From positions 12,009,111 to 12,073,110 of the forward strand of contig NC_056552.1 of assembly GCF_910596095.1 (NCBI RefSeq): DNA of 64,000 bases, given 5' to 3'. The translations under genes were made by a program, and so were the position numbers. Positions 40,801-52,300 of this stretch are shown in pieces. How positions within the stretch are numbered: position 1 is the stretch's first letter; each line of letters opens with the position of its first letter. The notes below the pieces were generated by a model that was given only the letters and a program-made list of their open reading frames with translations, was not told where the DNA came from and ran no database searches. The stretch is from Thunnus maccoyii (taxonomy: Eukaryota; Chordata; Actinopteri; Scombriformes; Scombridae).

Positions 40801-43800
40801 AATTTACCGTGTATGGAAGTGTCATTAAATCTGTAATCTTTTCAAAATCAGTGAAATATTATTAAAGCAGTTTTCAAACATGGGTTTATTTAAACATGAA
40901 CATTATGTAAACATAATTTTCAAGCATTTTAATCATGCTGTGTGTAATAGTAGTTCATTATAAATCTTAACTTCAACAGCCTCTATGAAAATAAATTGTA
41001 AAAAAAATCATTTATAGTGCTGATATTACTAATTAGCTGGTCTTTGGGTTAGTGTTCATTGTCAACACTCACTCAACCATCCAATTTTGAGAAACATAAC
41101 AAATTATGTTTAAAGACAAAACAGCAAACATGGACTTTTATAATATAGTAATGTGAGGAACATATTTAGACTTTTTTTAATGATAGAAAGGTGCAAAGGT
41201 AGCTCTTGTATGCTTCAATTCCATAAGACTGAAAAAACAACAGGTATTTGATCACCTCCCTTTGTCAACAGTTCCTCCCACAGAGCTGCTCCGGCCAGAG
41301 TTTATTTGAAAGTTTGAGAGATTCGGAAAAGACCTCAAGGCTCCAGTCCTGTGAGATCCACGCCAGGAACTGCAGGAACTCTAAACACAACTGCTCCAAG
41401 CACAACTGCTCCACACAAACAGACATTTGCAGCTGTGACTTGAGCGGCAGGGACGATGACGCGTGTAAGGATACAGGTGATTCTCTGGACAGCAGCAGCG
41501 GCAGCATTCATTGCCACCACAAACCCTTTTCCAACAGCTCTCTACACTCCCGTTCCCTTTCTCACCAAGGAACCCCCTCCTCCTCCTCCCACAGTCCCCA
41601 AGAGCCCCACCCAGACTTTTGCTACAGGAGGCAGGAGCTCCACCGTCGCCCCTTCACCTTCACCCCCGTGCACTCCGACTGCAGCTCCCCGCAGAGCGCT
41701 GCGGACCAAGGGCAGAGCTCACCAGTGAAGCCCAGCGGAGGCACGTGGCCAAAAGTCATAGCGGGAGCTTCTGTTCCAGAGTTCCAGCTCTCCATCTTCA
41801 AAAAACCCAAACCCAAACAGAGGAAGTCCATCTTTGACGTAAATGTTTTCAGGAGACCTGAGGCACCTCCAAAACTGGACTACATGTCTCTTTCCCAGTT
41901 GCCCAAACACTCACCACAGAGCTCAATGTCTGAATCTACCACAACACCCCCCACCCCTCCAGCCAGGAGCGACTCTTTCAGGTTCAAGCATCGCCAGCAG
42001 AATAGCTCGGCATCGGACTCGACCATCGCCACCAGCGTTCCCCCAGTCTCCCTGGCCCAAGCTACAAGCCCGCAGGAAGAGGGAGAGGCAGGAAATAAGC
42101 TCTACTACACTGATGCTCCTCCAGGAGAGTCAAAGGTAGGCGCCAAGAAACCTGCGGAGGAAGAGGGGAGTCGACGCAGGGCAGAGGAGCAGGAAAAGAG
42201 GAGGTACAGGCCAAAATCAGCACCGGCACTACGGCGAAATGTGACTCCTTTACACATTCCCGTTCCAATGCAGGTAACTGAGATGATGTCCTAACCTGAT
42301 CTGGCATGCTTTTTGACACGTGCATGTTCATAGTAAGCCATCTGTTTTCTGTTTCTAAATTTAGTGGTTAAACACTTTTCCAATTAACTGATTAGTTGAC
42401 AAAACGAAACATTATTTCACTTTCATAATTAATTAATAGTTTTAGTAATTTATCAAGCAAAACTGCCAAATATATATGATGGTTCTGATGATCTGCTGCT
42501 TTTCTCTGTGAATGAATATCTTTGTGTTTTGGATTGTTATTATTGATTGTTGTAAACTATACATTGATTACAGTAATTGAAAAAACAGGGGAAACAATTG
42601 TTGGTTACAGCCCTTTTTCTTATTAGATGATTGTTTGCTTTTTCCAGGTACAGAGTTTCTCTAACGACGAGCACTCCCCTGAGCCAATGGACTTGTTACG
42701 CTTCTCTCCTATGCGAACTAATCGGTACAGCATGCCTTTTGCACCCCCCAGCTACAGCAGCATCACAGCACGTAAGTTATCAGAACAACTTTACCTGTTC
42801 TGTTTCACATGTTCTGCTGAGTTGTCAATCTGTTTTCCACCGGCATTTGAATGCAACATGCATTTCTGTATCAAATGACATTAAAAGAGTCTCTACACTT
42901 GAGATGTAATACAAGTCGTTATATTTATTTGTAAAATTGTTTGACATTTAAGGTATTCGATGTACTTGTGATCTCCATAATTTATAAATCATCATGTAAA
43001 TTTTGTCACTAGTGTTGAGACGTTCAATATTTCTCATCACTATGCCTGTGTTGAGTCTGATATGATCTGTGTTTTGGCCCTTTTTGTGTTCCTCTAGACC
43101 CAGCACAGCGAGGTTTAGCCCCGTGTACCGCTGTGACGGCTGTGATGAGGAACCCGGTCTACACTGCCTGGAGCCATGAGATCCAGACCAACAACTGCCC
43201 TCCAGCCCCCAGTTCAGGCGTCCACACACATTCACACACAAGGTGTAAACATCTGGCAGTCTTTTCCTGCCCCTCTGCATTCTTGATAGGTCACAGTAAT
43301 AGGTCTTTCTCACAGCAGACAGTTTGACTTGTCATAGTAGGAAAAGCACAGGTGTTACTGATTAATATTAACCATGGCTCTGTTCTGTTAAAGTGTCCCA
43401 GTAAACCATGACAGTGTGACAGTGAGCCATGAAACCAGGACGGAGAGACCTTTAGCCGTCATTCATGTTGTTATGTACACCTGTGCCTATATGTTTAGTG
43501 ACAAGTAGGTCCAGCTTCTCCTGCAAATAATCAACAAATTTCATTTTTTACCTTTTTAATATCATATATTTAGTGTTGAAACAATTTGATTAATAAACAA
43601 TAGTTTTGATATTTGATCAGTACTTTTCATCAAGCAAAAATACAGAACATTCTCTGTTTCGAGCTTCTCAAATGTGAGGTTTTACTGCTGCTGTCTGTTC
43701 AATATCACTGTAAATTGAATATCCTTGGGTTTTGATCTGTTGGTCAGACAACACTTGAACTCTGGGAACTTGTGATGGAAATGTTTTGCTATATGTTTGA

Positions 43801-46364
43801 TATTTTATAGACATAATTAATTCTTAGATGAATTGATAGTGAATGTGTCAGTCATTAGTTGCGGCCCTTGTATTGTTTTAGAACATTCAACAGTGATTTA
43901 ATAAATCCTGTGATGTAGTGATGGTGCATTTTATTTTACAAAACAACATTGTTAACCTTGCCCCAGATCTCAAAAAAACAGATGGCATGGGGCGAATCGT
44001 ATCTTGCTCTGGGTTGAATAATTGACTGCCAGGGGACTTACTGAGGCCTTTTTTTCCACTTTTAGCCCCCAGCATCAAGGTCACCTCAGTCTGGACCTCA
44101 GCCACAAACGCACTGGAGAGGTGACTGAGACGAGCTGCAGTCAACCATCACACAGCACCAACTCCCTCCCCTCCAGTACCAGACTGGGTACATATAGAGT
44201 CCTAGTTTACGCAAATCATAACTTGTATAATATGTCCCATAAATGATCTGTTGTTGTATATCCTCATGGTTAAGTCAGTTCATCCAAATTACAAAAAACA
44301 ACTTTTGTCTTACCTCCAGTCATGCAGATAGTTATAGTTTGATTTTTTCTGGATGGTCCACAGACATTACTGTGAAAAGTCTTTATAGGAACTATTTCTT
44401 TGGCAGTAGTAAGTAACCAGGACATTGTTTCTGGAAAGGCATGTAGCAGTAGAAAGTTATAATATAGCTTTTCAACACAAAAGCAACACACCTCTACTGT
44501 AGCTCTATTATATTCTGAATCTAAGAGACAGATATATACACTTATAAAATATAGAATCTACCATCAGAGAAAAAGAGCAGAGGTATAAATGTATATTGCA
44601 CAGCAGAGGCTGCATATTTAATGAGAGTTTAGACTGTCATTTAGCAAATTGACATCTCCTGACTCAGCTTAGGAGATGACAGTGAGAGATTGGCCGCATT
44701 TGCTTCACGTAATTAATCAGAGCAGCCTATCGCAATGTCAGGAAAAACAGCTCCCCAGGTTCACTGATCAGTTTCCTGAAGGAAACCCTGTATCTGCATG
44801 GCTTGATAACAATAGTTAAGTGAGAATGTTTTTGTTTTGTTTCTCATAATTTGGGTGAACAGGCTTCTTTTTAAATAAATTCCTCTGTTTGTGGTGTTTT
44901 TTTAGGCTCCTTAAGTACTTCGCAGTTTAGGGCAGAACGCATTAAGATCCCCCCAACTCGTTATCCTCGCTCCACTGGATCTGACAGAGGTACTGATTAG
45001 TCTAGCAGCAACACGGTCTGTTAGCTGCATTATTACAGCTTTAAAAAAAAAAGGCGTGTCTGAATTCATGCCTTTCTTTTTTGTCACTCTAGGCTCCCTT
45101 TCCCATTCGGAGTGTAGCAGCCCAACACCTCCAATGTCCCCTGTCAACCTGGACACATCGTCTTTCACAAGCAGCCAATCACAGAGCTCCATTTCCACCC
45201 AGCCCAGAATATCAGTCAGCCCTGCTCCAGTTGGTGACAGGCGGAAGGATGGGTAGGCCAGCCCCTTGTCTGGGTCATTATACTACCATCATTCAGCAGA
45301 ACACGACATGTTTTCCACCATTTGTCTGTACCTCTGTCTGTTTCATTTTGATGAAGTGCTTGCAAAGCAGTAAACAAAGCTGTGAGCCTCCATCTCATAT
45401 TGTTAGAACACTGATGCACCATCTATCATTTTCTCTTCCTCTTTCCTCTCTGTTGTAGGTCATTATAACATGAAATCTTTCTCTCCTGGTTTGGGTGATC
45501 ACCCCTTTTTCTTCTCTCAATCTCTTTCTCAGATTTGTCTCTCCTCCTTCTGTCAGACTTCCAATAGCAGTTAAGCCCAAGTTCTTCTCTTTAAGAAGCT
45601 TGAGGTTTGTCCTGTGCTGCTTGTGGGAAATATTTGTACCGCTAGATCATTACAGCAAGGATCTGAAGACTTTCCATGTACACACTGCAGATATGTTATA
45701 TTCTAGCCCTGCTTAGCAGCAGTGGCACTAAATGTTTGAATGTTTAATAGGTCTGATAATGAAAGGTAATGGATACGTATCTCTTTAAGACATCTTTTTT
45801 CTGCTTGTTATTAATTCAGAATGCTGTTGAATTTTGTATGATTGCATGACTTTGAGACTCTGAAATGCACTCGGCATACTCCACACAGCTTCCATATGTT
45901 ATTGTCGAGACCTTTCATGGGTTAGCAATGCATCTTTGCTGTAAAGGAATCAGATGAGAAACAAAATACAGAGAGCTACATTGCATTGAAACATCAGATT
46001 GCAGGCGACAGCTTCTCCTATGAATTTTATTTGGTATTATAGTTTATATCGTTTTAGAGTCACATGTTGCAGTTCCAGCAAGTCTTCATGGTTTCCCACA
46101 GATGTTACAATATCACAGTTAAACAACGTGTTCCTCTTTTCCTCTGAAGGCCGTACTTGGAGGAGCCACGCAATGTGACAGTGCAGAAAGGAGCAGAACC
46201 ACTGGGGATTTCCATTGTGAGTGGAGAAAACGGCGGAGTGTTCGTGTCCAAAGTGACAGCAGGCAGCATCGCACACCAAGCACGTTTAAAGTACGGAGAC
46301 CAACTCCTCGAGGTACAGCAGCCAATGCACTTCTTTAAAATATATAGCAGTGTGTGTATATATA

Positions 46365-46395
<31 letters not shown>

Positions 46396-49300
46396 CTCCT
46401 TTCTTTCTGTTTCTAATGAATCACTGCTCTTTCCAGTTTAATGGAATCAACCTCCGGAATGCCAATGAGCAGCAGGCACGGCTGGTGATCGGGCAGCAAT
46501 GTGACACTGTCACCATTTTGGCTCAGTATAATCCTCACATGTTTCAGCTGGGCAACCACTCTCGTTCAGGGTAAGAGGGAGAGTCAAACACCACAACGAC
46601 AATTTACACAGATTGGTCTCATGAATTTTAGATCAAATGAATCTGGCAAAGAAATCTGAAGCTTCAGTGTCTATCAGAGTTATTTTCAGTATAATGTGAA
46701 AGAATGAATGGATTTGTTATGCTAAATTCAGTCAATACATGAACACATAACACTGTGTTCTCAGCAAACAACACATTATGAGTACACAACCAAACATCAA
46801 CATACTGCACTGCAAACAACAAACAGGGCAAAACGAGTGGCTTATGTAACTGAGAAGAAATAACAAATACAAACACTAAACATAGAAGAAACATTTTTTT
46901 AAAATATGTTTGCATGCTCTGTAAAAATCTGCTTAAACAGTGAATAATCTATGTTTTTGAGATTGACATCCTCTCTGAATCTCATTAGCTTTTATTTTAA
47001 GAAATTTAGCAAAGAGTTTAATATTTTTCTGTTCTCCTCAGTTCTCGGATGGAGTCCATCAGCAACCAGCCAACTCCCCAGGACAGTGGCGCTACCACCC
47101 CAGATAATCACTCTACCATCGATACGCTTAGTGAGCAGGATGAGGGCACCATGACACCACCGTCCAAACAGACAACTCCTGCCACCAGCCCTCACAGCTC
47201 CTTTAGGTAGGACTGGACTGCAACACCGATATTGATTTTTAGGTTCAGTGTATTACCGTATTTCACATTCAGTGACAATTATTTCATGGTGAATACTGGC
47301 TGGTGACCATTTTGCATTACTATAGAGAATAAATGTAGATGCCGAAGGGAGACAATGTGTTGGGAATGACTGAGGTTTTTCTCCAGGCTTCCTGGTTCAA
47401 GTTTGCGCCGGGCTGCAGAGCCTCGACTAGTGAGGTTAAAGAGGATCCATGTGGAGCTGGGAGTTCAGATCTGTGGAGGAAACTTGTATGGCATCTTTGT
47501 AGAGAGTCTGGAGGATGACAGCCCTGCTAAATGTCCTGATGGCCTGCTGCCTGGAGACTTGATACTGGAGGTATCTGCACTGTTTATTAGTCACTCGCTA
47601 AGAAGGTCATGTGCACAAAGTTCAAGAACTGCTTCTACTTTATAAGTACAACCTCCTCTTTATAACTGTCTGTGTCTTCATAACTGTTATGCATTGTTTG
47701 GATTGCTTTTACTGAATATGATGAGTCATTCTGTGTTGGCAGCCTAGCTCAGTGTCCTTTTGTCAGCTGTGTAATTGATGTTTTCAAACAGTACAACGGC
47801 ATCAGTATGAAGAACAAAACTAAAGAAGAAGCTTACCTGGAAATGTTAAAACCGGCTGAAACAATCACATTCAAGGTCCAGAACTGTGTGGAAGAACTCG
47901 CTGCACTTAAAGATTCGCCTGGAGATGGATTTTTTATAAGGTACCATCAGTTATTATGAAACAATCCAAACTGGTGACAGAGTAGCTAAAGTTTTAACAT
48001 CAGTTGCTGTGGGGCAAAATTAGATTTTGTATCAAGCATTGAAGCCAACAGAATATAGAAACATAAGACAGGCAAGTCCAGTAATTAGTTACAACCGTAG
48101 ATGTTTGGAGGTGTTTAAGAGGCCTAACAAAGCAGGCAGAAAGGAATCCTCATACCAGTTTTGGGGAATTGGGTCTTACATGCTCTAAATGTTTTTAATA
48201 TTCTGTTAAGTGGTCTCTCAATCTGCTGTTCTCTTGTTTCCCCCATAAGGTCAGAGGAATGTGTTCATCATAACTGTTTTATTGTTCATCTGTTGTCAGA
48301 GCACTTTATGAGAGGGTGGCAGAAGTGGAGCAGGAACTCAGCTTTAAGAAAGATGACATCCTGTATGTTGAAGATACACTACCAAATGGCAATTTTGGCT
48401 ACTGGATGGCCTGGCAACTTGACGAGAATGCACAGAAGCTGGAAAAAGGGCAGATTCCAAGTAAATACATGTAAGACCAGGCTATAGTTTAATCTACTTT
48501 TACACACTCGAGGTTATGTATTTACCCCCATCAAGCATGTCATCTGTAGTTATCTAGTCCCCATATCTGGATAAGTATTTCTTTATTCAAGCTTAGATGT
48601 TAAGGAACATGTGAACATGCTGAAATGTCTCCATTAGGATGGACCAGGACTTCTACAGGAGACACGGCATGGCCGACATGAAAGATGATAACGGCACCAG
48701 TAAGACTCTATCTGCAGCCGCGCGGAGGTCCTTCTTCCGCCGAAGGCTGAAGCACAAACGCAGTGGATCCAAGGACGGGAAGGACCTGATGGCTCTGGAC
48801 GCCATAAGCACAGATTCTTTACCCATCACAGAGGGTGAGTAATCATCTACTGAGGCAGGTTTATCAGCAATGCACAAGGCCAGACACGTAATGAGAAGCC
48901 CTAGATTACCCGTAGACTTCTAGCGTGAACTTTGTCGTAGTGGTGGTGAAAGATGTATTCAGTGGAAAGTCCTGCATACTCATTGTAAGTAAAAATTACA
49001 AAGAAAGTTGAAAGAAAAAAAGCGATTGATAGTCTAGATCAGGTTGAGTTCATTCTAATGTGTAAACTGCAATCATTGAGCACTGAGTCAGCAAAAAGTT
49101 GACAGTTGAGATTTTTTTTTATCCACCAGCAGTAAAATATATCTCATATTTATTTAATTAATTTGCTCTAAAGTCATCAGATAAATCTACTGGAGAAAAA
49201 GTCATTTTTTTATACCTGGAATGAAAATACTAACTATCAACGTTTTTTTGTGCATCAGCATCCTCAAGCAAAGAAAAATCAGGCTTATGACCAGGTAGAA

Positions 49301-52300
49301 ATATCTGAATGGAGAATACAAACATACTGTATAGTGACAGCAAATTTAAGTACTGCTGAACAAAGTAATAAACCTTCAGCTGTTGGTGTCTGGATGTGTC
49401 AGGCAGCTCCCAGGTATGAGTGTGTTTATAAAGCAGGCTGATGCTATAAAAAGCAGAGATACAGAAAGTCATGACTGTGGTTATTACAGGGCAGCTGTAT
49501 CTCGGTGTACTTCTGCGCTGTCTTGTGTATTTTGGAATGAACATTAATATATTTCTGTACTTCCTGCCCAGACGGAGTGAGCCTGATGTACCAGCGAGTT
49601 CAGAAGGTGGAGTGCTCGTTCCCCAGACCGGTGTTGATCATAGGTCCATTAGTGGAGGCCAGTAAGGACATGTTGGTGAAGGAGGTTCCCGACAAGTTCT
49701 GTCGCTGTTTGCCTGGTGAGCTTGTGTACACATCACACTGAGTCTGTAATTAGTTTATTTTATTCATCAAAGATTTGACGTGTCCATCAAGTTAGTATCA
49801 TTGATGTCATACTGTACAGACTAGTTTTACCTGGAAGCTGCCCAGTGCAACCAGTCTGATCTGTTGGCCACTAAGCAGCTCCACTCTTGCAGTGGGAGGT
49901 TGGGTCTCTTGCTTAAGGCCACCTTTTAGTGGTAGCGTGCTTAAAATTAATAAAATAACTTCAAGGAAGTAAATAATTTAGTTGATGTGAATTCTACTAT
50001 TTTTAAAAACCCTTTTTTTCCCCCCCTTCTAGAGATTATGAAGGCATCTCAGCAGGCGATTGAGCGGGGCGTGAAGGATTGCGTGTTCATCGACTACAAA
50101 CGGCGGAGCGGCCATTTTGACGTGACAACTGTGGCATCAATAAAAGAGATCACAGAGAAGGTAAATTCATCTCAGTTGTCTCACAATTTTCTATACCAGA
50201 GCTTTGTGAAATGGTAACTGCGGACTCAATAATCCTTTTTTTATGATTACTTATTCTTTTATAATCCTTAATATCAAAGTTTATTTACAACCAGTCTACA
50301 AAGTACAGCAAAGTCTGTCTGTATTTAATACCATGTCTGTGCATTAGTATTCAGATGTCAGATTTGTCTGTGTTAAGTTTGGAGTTTCCTGAAGAGACAA
50401 TAAAGTTGTTCTACCCTCCTGGGTTGGCCAGATATGAAATGAAATCTCAGTTTCTTATGAAGATGTAAGGCTACTGGCAGATTGGATATTTGAGTTTCCT
50501 CTGCAGTGTGTCTGGTCTTAATCGTAGGGAGAAAGTGAGAAGCACATAACATCCAGAATAAGCTCTGAATAGAACTTCTGCTCTATCACACTAGAAGCAG
50601 CCAGTTGAGGGTGGTTTGAGCATTTGAATAAGATTGAATAAGATGCCTCAGCGCACCTCCCTGCAGAGATGACACCAGGGCAGACCCACAACACTCCAGA
50701 GGGATTATACTGCATGTCCCATCTGGCCTGGTAAAAGCTTTGAGATCCTCCAGGAGGATCTGGAGCCCATGGCTGAGGAGTAGGATAAACAGTGTGGGAT
50801 ATTTGGCTTAGCCTGCTGCCACTGCAACCTGAATAAGAGATGAATTGATGAATGGATGTCCAAAACTGGAGTCAAGCAGCTGTGTAAATTACTCTACCCA
50901 CATGTCTGACAACTACCAGGAAACAATTATGTGCTCAACTTGAGGCCAACCAACCTAAATTTTAGCTTTAATGTCAACTTTATGTTGTATTTTTAGTTAT
51001 GTAGCCAAAACCATGAAGAAGTATGAGAAACAAAAGTAAGCTTCTGTATTTTTTGGCATATTTTTTTTGCAACATTATGCTTTGAACCATCCCTCATTTC
51101 TCACACAGTCTTTTGCTGTCATTTTTTCTCTCATAGGACTGTCACTGTTTACTTGACATTGCCCCTCACGCCATCGAACGTCTTCACAGCGTTCACATCT
51201 ACCCAATCGTCATATTCATACGCTACAAAAATGCCAAGCAGATAAAGTGAGTAATTTCATGCCTTCAAAAGTGTTTGTTATTTTTCTTTCTTTCTTGCCT
51301 GAAGACATGTCAAGTGTGTGTCAAGCGTGCTTTGTGTTTTGGTGCCGTTGCCGTTTATTCAATAAGTTCAGATCTTTCAACTTTTTTTGGTCATGTAGAA
51401 TAAAGTGTTAAGAAAATTTGATTTTACAGACATTTATGCCCAAAGAAATATCAAAATATAAATCATTAATGCACACAATGGATCCAAGCACACTTCAGTG
51501 TCTATAGCATCTAATTCAAGTATCTGTTCTAACTTTGCAGTTAACTGATTAAACATTATATTCATATATAATCAAAAATGTTTCAATCAAAAACAGTTTG
51601 CATACAAATGTACAAGATTATTTGGTATAAATGCATCTTTTTCCAACTCAGCACATTGTCTTAATTGAGATGATGGATTTTAGAATAACTCAGCTGCACA
51701 TTTTCATATTATCCAAACAAAATTTTCATCTATATTGGTGCCAGTTCTCCTTCCAGTCAAGACAGACACTGGAAATTGACATCTGCAGACGTCTTGCTGC
51801 TTTCATAATCATATTCATCCTGCAGACACAACAAAAACTAATTGATCAACCTGATTTGATCACAGTGTCATTAGTTCAGAAACCACAGCCTGGTCTCTTC
51901 CACCACCTGCCGAGGTTTTGATAGGATGATTGTGATATCTCAAAGATCCCTCTGCTTTTTCATTTTTAATCGCATGGGGAAGATTAAATCTGCTGAACCC
52001 CCAGCATGGTACACACACACACACACATGCATGCACGCACAAATAAAGACTGACTCGGGTCTGGCAGAAACAGGCTTTCTCAGCCACACACATACACACC
52101 CACACATCTATGAAGCGGTGCAGCAGGCAAACATGGTGGAGATTGATTCCTACTAAGCCTTCGCTGTCATCAGCTGAGTGCCAGCTGTCCAGAGAGAGCT
52201 CGCAGGGCCTGTGGCTCCGCTCCGTGGCGTAGGTGGCTAAAACACTCACTGCCCCCACCTGCCGCCGCCACGTACACACAAACACACCTCCCACCTCCTG

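Noticed and set aside
41265..41910. Several overlapping frames on both strands inside the large dlg5 exon 16
   Set aside because: They are shadows of the true frame, which chains in phase with neighbouring exons and carries conserved DLG5 islands.
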